A DNA stretch of 64,000 nt from Mesorhabditis belari (Eukaryota > Nematoda > Chromadorea > Rhabditida > Rhabditidae): assembly GCA_958450365.1 (NCBI GenBank), contig CAUEEP010000742.1:3717501-3781500 (forward strand), given 5' to 3'. The stretch's first letter is position 1. Each line of letters starts with the position of its first letter. This document shows, one piece after another, positions 51,479 through 62,700 of this stretch. Made by a program: the position numbers and the translations under genes. The notes below the pieces were generated by a model, which saw only the letters and a program-made list of their open reading frames with translations, made no database searches and was not told the DNA's origin.

Positions 51479-51742
51479 TCTTCATGGTTTTAAAATTTGG
51501 GAAAAAAAAGAGGAAATATGGATGGGGGAAATTTTTACTTGTGTTTGCACTCTGAGCTTATCCTTCTTATCCTTTGGATTGAACCTTAGCTACAGTTTAG
51601 ATTGGACTGGACAGATTAGCTACAGTTTAGATTGGACACCGATTGGACGTCAGCTACAGTTTGGATTATCCCCCTTGTTAGGAAATCAATTTTTTACAGT
51701 TTTATTGCATAGTAATAGATTAACTCAATGAGAAAACGAAAA
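51119..51742. other. tRNA-like sequence, poly(A) tract, no protein gene
   Basis: It contains the tRNA-like sequence at 51321-51397 and a 30-A run at 51445-51474. A short AGCTACAGTTTAGATTGGAC tandem repeat lies at 51587-51665. No convincing coding region. Confidence 0.6.
51321..51397 (-). tRNA. tRNA-like sequence resembling intron-containing tRNA-Tyr (GTA)
   Basis: On the minus strand GTGGCTTAGTGGGTAGTG is the D-arm and GGTGGGTTCGAGTCCC the T-arm. The centre reads GCCGGACTGTAGAACCAATA then CGGC. ACTGTAGA matches the tRNA-Tyr loop with GTA anticodon, and the extra bases could be an intron. Acceptor pairing is poor, so a tRNA-Tyr-derived pseudogene is likely. Confidence 0.4.
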
Positions 51743-52605
51743 GAATGAGTGGATCACTTGAGAAGACACCCCACTCCCACGCCCCAAAATAATAAGCCTG
51801 CAAAGAAATATTGTTTGCGTGCTTGGTACTCTTCACTCAAGACACGTTATTTCTTGTTTTGAGATATCTGATCTCACTTGAACTAAAAAAGCACTTTATT
51901 CAATAGCCGCCGACTCGGGTCTGGGCCCCCACTTGAGCCATTTTCACACAAGTTCGACAATTGAATTAAAAGTGACGATAAAAACAGAAACAATTTCGTC
52001 CTAATTAGGACACAACTTTCACACAATGAGAGGAAAGCAGAAAAGAAAATGAAAGATAACAACTAACAAATGAACAACAGTTGCCTTATATAGGCTTTAA
52101 CACAAGATACTCAGCTAACAAGCTACAAAACAATAAATGATTTGGGGCGCGAAATAAAATGAAGGCGCACCGATTTCCTCAATATTTTTCCAATTTTTAG
52201 GCTGTCAGAGTTAGATAACTTTTAGTGCTATTCGCCACAAAGCCTAGATTTTTCTTAATTTTTCGAGGTCAAGCCAAAGATTTTTAAGAATATTAAGAAT
52301 TTGATTTGGAGAGTTTTAGGCAGATTATTCATTGTCATGCTTGCAGAAAAATTTGTGCTGAACTTGAAAATAATGAAAAATAATGCCAAATCCAAACTCC
52401 GAACCTCCCTTTCTGTCAGTCCGATAAGCAAAACCCTCTTACATTCATTGTTTTGCCCTCCCATTTCCCTATTTTTCCCCCATTGACAACCCTTGTCTCG
52501 GCCTCGTTTTTCGTAAAGAACTGTATCTGACAATGCCAGAGAAGGGAAAAAAAAAGGCGAAAAGAAGGGGTGAAGTGGGGTGTCTTCTCAAGTGATCCAC
52601 TCATT
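51743..52605. mobile_element. DNA-transposon-like element, 863 bp, 33-bp perfect TIRs
   Basis: GAATGAGTGGATCACTTGAG (continuing to CCCACT, 51743-51775) is exactly mirrored at 52573-52605. Internal frames (for example minus 52255-52533) show no transposase motif, so it appears non-autonomous. TSDs are unclear. No other copy in the window. Confidence 0.85.
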
Positions 52606-53245
52606 CACCATTCTTAGAAAAAAACCCCCACAACAATCGCTATCGATGGAGGAGAATAGGCGTGATTCCAAAAATTTTCGCAACGATTACTTGTTGGACT
52701 TTATCAAACAAAATTAGCCATTTTAAGATCACTGGCTGACTTTATTCAGTCTAGGTTCTATAGATTTGGATCTATAGATCATCTATAGATTTGGGCAAAC
52801 TTGGATTCAGTTACCAATCACAGAAAGTAGCCGCTAGTCAAATGTCATGGCACAAAAGAAGCCAGAAAGATCGGGCTCACTGACGAGATTTTAGATTTGA
52901 TTGATAAAAGAAGATTGAGACGATTAATGAAAAGAAAGAGGATTTCAAAAGATTGCGGTCACTTGAACGAAAGAAAGTTTGAAGTTTCGCCAGAAAATCG
53001 CATCATTCAAGCAAATCACTGTAGTGAAAACTCGCCGAAAGCTCTCTGAGCACAACACCCAGCCCATTAACACGACCACAAACAAATAAAGAAGAGTTGG
53101 ATGGATCGAATATCTTTCTTTAAACAAAGACCATTTCATTCTTGTCTCTTCTTCCAAATCACATTCCGTTTGACTCCTCTTGCTTCACCCTAAGGAACAT
53201 CGAAATAAGTGAGAACGTGCATTATAGAATTCTAACGAAAACATC
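52606..53245 (-). other. Possible small membrane protein frame, otherwise no gene
   Basis: The minus frame 53157-52945 encodes a 70-aa peptide with one hydrophobic segment (LLYLFVVVLMGWVLC) after MKWSLFKERYSIHP. It could be a short membrane or signal-anchored protein. No paralogue or splice structure supports it, so it stays hypothetical. Confidence 0.25.
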
Positions 53246-54968
53246 TGCCGATTGTATGAGGCTACTGACTTGGCGTTTGCAATGAACCACGATTTCGTCA
53301 AATCACCCAGGATTTCATCTCTTATTTTCAGGAGTTTAAGTCTCTTTTATCAGAACTGATTGGTCTTTTAGATTTCTACAAACAAATCGAAGGTAAAGTA
53401 ACCTTAATCAAAAGTAATGTACTAAACTTGTAACGAAAACATCTGTCGATCCTTTTTTGCCTTTGACAATTGAAGATTTTTCATCTTTTTCCCAGCAGTA
53501 ACCGTTCTATTTTGACTATTTTAACTATCATTCAATGCAGAATAAAATTACGCATCAAATGATACCAAAATTAACTCAAAATATAATATCCATGCAAAGT
53601 TGTTGGCTAAAAACCGAAACCCCATACATTATGGACGGGATTTAACCTTTTGCCTCATAACTTTGTATGGATATTATATTTTGAGTGAATTTTAGTATCA
53701 TTCAACGCGCGATTTTATTCTGCATTCACCTATAGTTAAAAGAGTCAAAATAGAGGGGTTAGTGTTGAGAAAAAGACGAAAAATCTTCAATGGTCAAAGG
53801 CAAAAAAGGGTCGACAGATGTTTTCGTTACAAGTTTAGTACATTACACTTGAATAAGGCTACTTTACCTTCGATTTGTTTGCAGAATTCATTTTACCAAA
53901 TTCGTTGACCTTGTCCTTCATCTCCATGAGTGTCTATGTAAATCTCGAGCCGAACAACCAAAACAAAATCATTTTCGAATCAAAATCCCTATTCAAAATT
54001 GCTTTTGATTCAATTTTCATTAGTTTGAGTCATTTTTCAGCAATTCTTTTTACCAAATTCATTAAATTTCAGTCAATTTCAGTCAATTTCAATCAATTTC
54101 AATTCACCATACGATTTCAAAGAAAGCTTTTCTTTAATGTATCCATTTCCTTACAATGTCTACAATCAAGGCTACAATCAGAGGTAAATTGAAGCGAATT
54201 ATGATTTTATCTTGCTTTGAATCAAATTTTGATTTTATCTTTTTTCTTGTCAGAGTTCCATTCATCATCCCAAGACCATACGTTGACGATTTCATTGATC
54301 TCCGACGAAGCAATGAGAGACCGTACAAAGTGAGTTGTAGATCAACAAAACACTTTCAATTACAGTCAACGCCAAGTAAGAATTGAAAAATCTCGCATTT
54401 AAAACCTGATTACAAAGCCATATCGAACTCCAAAGCTTATATCAAAGCTTCCAAAGTTTATACCAAAGCTTCCAAAGCTTCCAAAGCTTACACCAAAGCT
54501 TCCAAATACGTTGACGATTTCATTGATCTCCGACAAAGCAATGAGAAACCGTACAAAGTGAGTTGTAGATCAACAAAACACTTTCAATTACAGTCAACGC
54601 CAAGGTATCATTTGATGCGTAATTTTATTCTGCATTGAATGATAGTTAAAATAGTCAAAATAGAGGGGTAGATGAGAAAAAGACAAAAAATCTTCAATGA
54701 TCAAAGGCAAAAAAGGATCGACAGATGTTTTCGTTACAAGTTTATTACATTACATTTGAATAAGGCTACTTTACCTTCGATTTGTTTGTAGAAATCTAAA
54801 AGACCAATCAGTTCTGATAAAAGAGACTTAAAACCCTGAAAATAAGAGATGAAATCCTGGGTGATTTGACGAAATCGTGGTTCATTGCAAAAATGAACCA
54901 GGATTCCTGAAAATAAGAGATGAAACGCCAGCGATGAAACAAGAGATGAAACGCCTCATACAATAGTT
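53246..54968. repeat. Large foldback (1.7 kb) enclosing an inverted copy of the four-span gene's 5' part
   Basis: The outer arms 53246-53575 and 54603-54968 are inverted repeats (CACGATTTCGTCAAATCACC, GTAACGAAAACATCTGTCGA). A third arm copy lies at 53690-53885, facing the left arm. Between arms, 53905-54480 copies the exon 1-2 region of the four-span gene (48060-48570) in reverse order, including upstream DNA and minisatellite. The piece 54505-54602 is a second, partial copy of its exon 2 edge. Confidence 0.85.
53905..54480 (+). pseudogene. Captured 5' fragment of the four-span membrane gene
   Basis: The plus strand repeats exon 1 (MYPFPYNVYNQGYNQ at about 54139-54185) and exon 2 (VPFIIPRPYVDDFIDLRRSN, to about 54330) with intact splice sites and a few substitutions (QNNEKP to RSNERP), plus about 230 bp of upstream sequence. 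No later exons follow, so it cannot make the full protein. Confidence 0.85.
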
Positions 54969-55776
54969 TATTCTAGTAGTAGTGATAAACTAAATGTACA
55001 AATATGAAGCCAAAAACTTGATCTATCCTATCATCTCCGATTTTATCAAGAGAATTTCCAAAATTCCAGCATCAAAGAATACGAAATATAATTGCCAAAT
55101 CTGAGCATTAATTAGAAAAACAGCCGACCATTTCAGAAAAGAAAAAAATTCACCTTTTCATTTCACATTTTCAAGCTTTTAGGTGAAAGACAGAGCATAA
55201 ATCGTTTTGCCAAATCGAGCCAATCGTTTCGCATTCTATTCATTTCCATTTTGATGACAGACAACTCCACTGAAGCTGTTGATGATTTTGTGCCTGAAAT
55301 TCGTCGTTCCGATGATTATCTGGCTGCGGGAGCGATTCTTTTGGCAAGAAAAGCATTTCAAAGACAAACTTTTTGTTACTAAAAGTCTTTTTAGATATTA
55401 TAGACAGTCGATTTGAACGTTTTTAGATATTATAAACAGTCGATTTGAAGGTTTATCATAGAAAAAAAAGTTGAGATTGACATAAAACCTAATAGTTGTA
55501 TCATTTTAATTCAAAATTTACATATTGTATCAAACACTAACCAAGCCTCTATCAATCACTTCAAAATCGCAACGCTAACCGATTTGTTTCAACATCGCAA
55601 CGCTAACCGCTAACCGATTCAAATTCAATCATTTGTTGTTTTGTTTGTTTCGTTCTAACCGATTTGTTTAGAGTGAAAACAAAGTGCATTTACAGTAATT
55701 TTGAAAGCTCATATTGTAGAAAAAGTTGTTTATAAGTTGGGACTCAGAATCAGAAGCAGTAATTACTTTCTTGTCA

Positions 55777-55813
55777 CCTACACAATGCCGGTTATTTTAT
55801 TGTGAGCAGTGCT
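55777..55813 (+). repeat. Stray copy of the end of Srx exon 2 inside intron 1
   Basis: ACCTACACAATGCCGGTTAT and TTTATTGTGAGC repeat the end of exon 2 (56219-56249), including the splice donor, with one base changed. It is a short local duplication without the rest of the exon. Confidence 0.85.
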
Positions 55814-55930
55814 TCACAGGTCATATAGTTCCTTGTCTTGTCACTTTAAGCATTTCTATTTCTATTTAAGCATTCTAAAGCATTTACACGATAATAAAGT
55901 AAAGTAAGAAATGGAAAAGAAAGATTTCCG

Positions 55931-56017
55931 GAGAGGGGATTGAACCGACCAGCATTGTGTAGGTACAGTCGACTTTTTTGCTTTCCGGGCCGATGCTCTA
56001 ATCACTGATCTATCTTG
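55931..56017 (-). tRNA. tRNA-like sequence with an inserted middle
   Basis: On the minus strand AAGATAGATCAGTGATTAGA (A-box region) and CGGTTCAATCCCC (B box) are separated by about 50 nt, longer than normal. The insertion includes TACACAATGCTGGTCGG, similar to the nearby Srx exon 2 end. Probably a pseudogene in Srx intron 1. Confidence 0.4.
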
Positions 56018-57721
56018 TATCATGTTGCAGGAGAAGAAAGAGAAAATACAAGGAGGAAGAGAAGGCTATTTGACTTGATTCTTTTTTCAGATCGCTTCAA
56101 CAGGTCTCTGTCTCAATGCCTGGAATCTTTTCTATTATCGCCGTGATCCTCGATCGATCACCTATTTCATCCGTGCCCGAATCGTCAGCGATATGATCGT
56201 TTCAACGATTTTCCTCACCTACACAATGCCGGTCATTTTATTGTGAGCTGTCATTACTTTCTTCACTTACGGCTTCCCTTCAGTGCCTTAAACGATGTGC
56301 ATTCTGGGTATTGGAATCGAATCTCGGATCTGTTCTCTTCCTGGTCTTACACCTACATTGTTTACTTGGAGCCTTTCGTGGCTATAAATCGGCTCATCGC
56401 CATTTTCTTCCCAGCATCATATGAGAAACTTTTCAGCAAAACGGTGACAAAGGTGAGCTTTTCAGTCATTTGGTTTAATTCATCACCAAAAAGGCAAAAT
56501 TGGTCATTTCAAAGCTTTTTTGCTTGCCAGAGCTCGATCTGGGTTCAATTTCAATTCAATCTTCCAATTTGAAAGAGTTTTAGATGGATAATATTGCTGA
56601 CATCAATGTTAACTTGTAAAAATAGTAGCTTATCAACCTTATAGCTAACTTTTATATAAAATCTTTTATACAATTCAATTAGAAAGTTTAATAATGCGTG
56701 CTTTGCTTAGTTGACAAGCTTCTCAGCTTTCCTTCTCAGCTTTCCTTTTTGTTATAAAAGAAAGCTACAATAATCTATTGAAAAGCTCATTCTTTTCCAT
56801 TCTAGAAGCTCCTTGGCTACCAAATTCCAAATTGCATAAGGTTTCATTTAGATTTGCATCATCCTCGTCTGGCTCATCTCCAGCTCGGCGATTTGGGGTG
56901 ACACTTTTGGTGGGGTCAACAACAACAACTTTATGATTTGTTTACCCACATCTTTTCATTTTCAGGTGAAGATTGTGTCTATTCATTTGATTACACTTGG
57001 CTATCTTGGAGTTACCCGTCTAGTCCTTGCGGAAAGTTTGCTCAAACGTACGCCTTTCTCCTACCAGCTTATATTTGCAATTTTGTCACTTTCATCATCA
57101 ATATTGTCATCTGTTTTCGGTTGATTTTAATGAAATTCTATCTTGTGAGTTAAAGTTTTTAGCTTTTTTAGCTTTAACACATTCACAAAAAGTCACAAAA
57201 GTCATTTTTGTATTGGCTACCGTTTCGGACGAAAGCTAGACCTAAAACTTTGTAACCAAGAGCATTCTAGGGATTAAGAATCTGAATCCGTTAGTTTTTG
57301 AGCAACTTTAATTTGCCAAGCCAATCCGATCATCACAAAACTTCGGTAATTCGATTAAATTGGAGAAAAAAGAGCGAAAACGAGTTTGGGTTCAGTTTTA
57401 TATCACCAGAATTGTGCCAGAAGCAGCACGATTACATAAACATAACGACTAGATAACATAAACATGAAAATTTTCACGTTTTTGTAGTCGGCCCTGGATT
57501 TGTTTGGGTAATTTGGGTAATTTGGGTAATTAAACCGGATGAAATCTCCAGAAATAGAGTAGCTTTCTTTAAAAATCAAGTAAAACTTCGAATTCCTTGA
57601 CTCAGAAAACCACTGATGCAAATTTTTAGCCCAATTGACCTCAAAAAAAGATAGGCGATATCGTCGCAAATGTGTTCATTGTGAATAAGAATGTGAATAA
57701 GAATGTGAATAAGAATAAGAT

Positions 57722-58152
57722 ACAATAAGCTTGTCTTACAGTCTTACAGCTTACAAGCCATGGAAAGGCTACTCTACTTATAAGATATTGAAATTTCCCT
57801 TCAAAATTAACCCCATTTGGAATTTTTTGAGAAGCACACCGGCTCTCAAATCATCAAACGCCACAATATTCATGCACGATTTTTTATCCAGGTTGCAAAG
57901 CCAAAGGTATTACAAGCAAACACAACTTTTTAGTCCGGCCTTCAATTTCTCGTTTTTACCATCGATTTGTGCATGAACACGTTTTTCGACGAACCCGACG
58001 ATCGTTTAATCACTTTTTTCTACTATTCACTTATTTGGATGTCTTTGCATACGATTGATGGGTACGGTGGATTGGAGAAACTACATAAGAATAAGAATAA
58101 TAAGCTTGTCTTACAGTCTTACAGCTTACAAGCCATGGAAAGGCTACTCGAC
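57722..58152. repeat. Pair of about 55-bp direct repeats around the last Srx exon
   Basis: AAGCTTGTCTTACAGTCTTA and CAGCTTACAAGCCATGGAAAGGCTACT occur at 57727-57778 and 58100-58150. They flank the exon that carries the premature stop, so a local duplication extends the reading frame past TM7. Confidence 0.9.
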
Positions 58153-58191
58153 TTTTGGCCAAACAGGAATACAGTCGAATTAGCGATTTAA

Positions 58192-59700
58192 CGATTCGTT
58201 TCGATCAGAAATTTCGAAGAAATTTTGATCAGAAAGTTTTGAAGACCTCTAAGAAGTGCTCCAAATTTCTTGTGTAGCTGTCCTGAACGGCCGACGATTT
58301 TTGGACAGCTAAGCAATTTGTTAGACAGCTAAGCAATTTGTTGGGCAGCTAAGCGAAAACCAAACCCTGTCAAGAGTCGTTAAATTGGGAGTCGTTAAAT
58401 CGAGAGTATTCTGAATTCGGCTGTATTCTGAAGCCAGGACTAATTGCAAAAAACCTTTCTAGACTCATTATTTGTTGCTTTCGATCAAAAATCGAGCGCC
58501 GAAAGCTCGAATGGACACCGAATCGCATCTTTTCCACAGTGAATAACTCGGCGATTCCTAATCATTCGTAAAATGTTTTTTTTTTCAAATTTTTCCAATT
58601 CTCATGCCAAATTGTCATTAGAATATAGATCTAATAATTCTTTTTTAATAAAGAACACTTCCTATGCTTTTTTTTTGAACTTTATTCATTCAGAAATTCA
58701 GCTAATCGCTTAACTGATCTTCAAATTTCAGTGTGTAAACAAAAAATCAAATAATAAGAAAAATTTTTCCAAAATTCCCTTTCTCTTGTTTGTTTTTCTT
58801 TTTTAACAATTTTTTAATTTATATTTTGTGCTTTCTGGTAAAGTTTTTGCTTTGTTTTCCTTATGATATTCGAATAAAAAGGGGGGTGAGACAAATGCGA
58901 CCTTTTTTTTGCGCACCTGGACATTTGCGCACCTTGCCTAAGGCCTTTTCCAGCAAAAAAAAAGTGCGCAAATGTCCAGGTGCGCAAAAAAAGGTAGCAT
59001 TTGTCCCACCCCCAATAAAAAGTATGGAATCGATTGTGTCAGATGGTTTGCATTTGCTTGAGACATTGATTGATTGTCTACATTGAGTATATTGATTAAA
59101 ATATAATTAGAAACGATGGCTGATGATGAGATGGCTGATGATCTTTATCCCATTGGCTGATCTTTATCCCATTGGCTGATCCCCAGCTTGATCCCCAGCC
59201 TGATCCCCGGCCAGAACCTTCCTCTCATCCAATCAAAGTTCATTTTTGAATCTCAAAATCTATTTAAACAACAAAATATATTAAAAATCTCTACAATAAA
59301 AGAAAAATTAAAAGCGAATTTGTCAAAAAAATTGATTAAAAATCTTTAAAACTACAGGAAAAGATCATTTGAAAGAACAAAAAGTCGCCAATCTTGCACT
59401 TTCCCCTTTTAAACTTAAAGAACTACTAAAAAGAAGCATTTCTCGAGTTTTCAGAATGAATTTATTAACAAAACGATCACTTGACTTCAAAAATTAACTT
59501 TTCCAAACTCCCGAGAGACCCACTTTTAGGGATGCGAATTTCCCAACTCCGATACACGATTTCAGTCAAAAGGACCTCATTTGCGGACAAATTATGTGTT
59601 TTCTTTTCTCCATTTCTTTTCCATTTCATTTCATTTTTTAATTTCTGAACGGAAATCCAATCATAAGTCAAGTCAAACTGTTGAATAATCCATTTGCACA
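58192..59700. other. Intergenic between the two Srx genes
   Basis: It holds the foldback at 58881-59013 and a short GGCTGATC tandem repeat at 59120-59205. The promoter of the gene at 59701 should lie in the last few hundred bases; no element is recognisable. Confidence 0.5.
58881..59013. repeat. Foldback, about 48-bp arms
   Basis: GGGTGAGACAAATGCGACCT and TGCGCACCTGGACATTTGCG are mirrored by TGCGCAAATGTCCAGGTGCG and GGTAGCATTTGTCCCACCC, with a loop of about 35 bp. GC-rich arms make a stable hairpin. Confidence 0.9.
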
Positions 59701-62700
59701 ATGGTAGAAAACTCTAGTGTTGTATTGGATGATTTTTTGCCTTTCATCAATCGAGTCGATGACTATTTAGCAGCTGGACTCATTTTAGTGGTACGTTTCG
59801 CTGAAACACAAATGAAAGCTTTGTTTTGTCTTCTCCAACATACATTCCAACGGTAAGTTATTTCAATTATCGATTATAGTTAGTTGGAGTTTGTATTGCT
59901 CTATTGCATTGCTGCATTGCTGTATTGCATTGCTGCATTGCTGTATTGCATTGCTGCATTGCTGTATTGCATTGCTGCATTGCTGTATTGCAATAGATCA
60001 CTCTTGCGTTTGAAGCCAATCAAGATCATCCCAGTAAACAAGAGCTAGAAACTATTACCTGTGACTTCGACAAGTATTTTCGCAAAGGCAAACACTTCGA
60101 TATCTTTTGTAAATTAGTCTAGCATTTGTGAAAGAAAGATTTTATATGTGTTTTATGACATTTTATTTTATACTATGCTTTAACATTACTTTACTATGCT
60201 TTAAATGCTTTAACAAAGCGCGCCCCTATAGGAACATTGCGTAGTCTAAATATGCACTCAAAGAAACGATCATATCTCTATGATTTGTTTGAGTGAACAT
60301 TTAACAATGTAGTTAAAACGCAGCGCCGTCAGATTTCTCACAATCCAAAAAACCAAGCCGGCTCAAGTTTTATACCAAAAAATTCCTTGCGTTCTTGGCT
60401 ACATGATGAGTTTTACTGCAAAATTCGCTTGCATTTATGTTCCGCATTTATGCATGAATTCAATGTTCCGAAGGTGTTCTTGGAATGATCCATTAGGATT
60501 TGAGAATTTTTCGATAAAGAAAGACATTACTGATTTCTAACTGCCATCTTTTGCCATTTCCAGGAGCCCTATTTGAGAACTGATTACTGTCCATTTCCAG
60601 GAGACCATATTACTGCTCATAGGTACTCTGGAAAACTTAAAAAATGGTTTTTTGAACCTAACAAAAAAGCAAAAAACAGTGAGGGGAATCGAACCAGGGT
60701 TGAAGTCAGTGTAATTTCAACGAGGCGCTGGCATACTATCCACTACGCCAAGCACTTTCCTCTTGGTCCTATACCGCGTCGTTTTTTCAAAAAGTGCCGC
60801 CTTCAAAAGTATTTTTCTTGAAAATTGCTATGGAGTAAAACTGAAAAATCGTGGCGTTTCTGGCTAGATTCCAAAACGACTAGGCTTAGGCTTAGGCTTA
60901 GGCTTCGGCTTAGGAGACTTGGTTTGGCAGGCTTAGACTTAGGCTTAGGCTTATTAGGCTTAGGCTTAGGCTTAGGCTTAGGCTCAGGTTTAGGCTTAGG
61001 CTTAGGAGACTTGGTTTGGCAGGTAAGAACTGACTCTGGTCTCTTCGGTCAGTACAAATTAGAGTTCTAAAACAGCCAAGGCCTAAGGCCAACCATACAA
61101 AAGTATAACTTCTTAACGCTGAAAGAGATTTCCCCAGAATTTTCAGATCTCAACCGCTGGCATTTGCATCAATCTGTGGAATTTCTTGTATTATCGCCGT
61201 GACACTCGATCGATCACCCAATTCATTTTATCTCGAATCATCTGTGATCTCATCGTTTCCACAATGTTCCTCACTTATGTGATGCCAGTTTGTCTATTGT
61301 GAGTCGTTTACACGCTAGTGTTGAACTGTATCAATGTATAGTTTTGGAAAAGATGAATTTCAATGATTAATTTCAATTCCCGATTTCAGTGCCTTAAATA
61401 ATGTGGAGTCGGGTTTATGGAATCGTTTTTCTGACCTCTCCTCGAGTTGGGCTTACATGTTCATCGTAATTCTCGAGCCAATCGTTGCCATTAATCGCTT
61501 CATCGCCATTTTCTTTCCAACACTTTATGAGAGGATCTTCTGCAAAACTTTTTCAATTGTTAGTCTAAAGTTTTTAAACAAAATTTGCAAACAAAGAAGA
61601 AAAAACTTTAGATTTGCATTCTATCAGCTTTTCTCTCATCAAGTGGTACAATTATGGCTGATATTTTTGGTGAGTGAGATAAACACTTTGTTTACTTTAC
61701 TTAACACGTTGACGACATTGTCACCTGATGCTGTCTGACACATATTCGTTCGCCTGGGACATTGTCACCTGATGTCAGGTGACAGTACCAAAATTGATTT
61801 TTTTTGTGCATATTTATGTTTGCTGATGATGGATATTAAATAAGCAAGTAGGGTAGTATCTATATTCGACTTGGTCCCGGAAAATGTCGACTTAACCGTT
61901 GATTATTAAAATTTTTTCAATAAAAGGCGATTTTAAAAAAATCGAGTCAGACGGATTTCGATAATTTCTTCACCATTCGATTCAGCACAATTTTCTGCGT
62001 CGAATGGATATTCAAACGTGAAATTCTGATACAGGGTGCGTCATAATTATTGCAACAAGAGTTCAAAGAGCGTTTTCCAAACAGCTTTCTTATTTTTTTG
62101 CCCCCTTTTTTGTTGTGTTGCGTTCTATCTTTTTTATTCTTGCCTAATTGCCTCCCGCTCACACGAAGAAGACGGTTCAGGACTGGTGTGTGGCCAACTT
62201 TCCCTCAGTGATCACCAAGGATGAATGGCCTTCAAACTCACCGGATCTCAATGTGATGGACTTTTCCATTTGGGCAATCTTAGAGGCTAATGTCTGCTCT
62301 CGAAAACACACAAGTTTGGATTCTTTGAAGAAGTCTTTGACCAAAGGATGGAAGGCGACTCCTCAAGATGACATTCGGCTGCACGGAGGCCGCAGGGCCG
62401 CAGTAGAGGCATATCCGAACCGATTAAGGGCTGTTATCAAGGCAAAAGGCGGTCATATCGAATGATCTCTTGTTTCCTTATTTGTTACTGTTAAATAAAG
62501 CTATTTCTGTTTAAAAATCTTCTTCCAGTGAAACTTCTTGGTGTGCAATGCCTTGAGTATCTTGTTGCAATAATTATGACGCACCCTGTAGAGAACGTTT
62601 TTTTGGCCTTATTTCGCACGGATTTGAGCCACTCCTTCATCATCATCTTCTCACCAGAAAAAGCTATTTAGTTCCCCATTGAGCTTAGGATTAGGGAGCC

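Larger units (their letters stand above)
55254..58191 (+). pseudogene. Srx-type serpentine receptor with a premature stop in the last exon
   Basis: Exons 55254-55343, 56091-56242, 56284-56452, 56852-56909 and 56966-57144 (90/152/169/58/179 bp) match the neighbour at 59701 in length and phase. Features are MTDNSTEAVDD start, YYRRDPRSITYFI after TM1, AINRLIAIFFPASYEKLFSK after TM3 (the Srx NR motif) and DCVYSFDYTWLSW before TM5. Intron 1 begins GC (GC-AG). The last recognised exon starts at 57892 (VAKPKVLQANTTF), meets TAG at 57931, then continues in the same frame with GLQFLVFTIDLCMN and SLIWMSLHTIDGYGG (TM7). One stop thus interrupts an otherwise complete Srx receptor; a sequencing error is possible. 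Confidence 0.8.

Noticed and set aside
57731..57976. 81-codon frame reading SQRYYKQTQLFSPAFNFSF across the last Srx exon
   Set aside because: At first it looked like the Srx exon with a frameshift. The exon-phase-consistent frame instead gives SGLQFLVFTIDLCMN and joins TM7 directly, interrupted only by one TAG.
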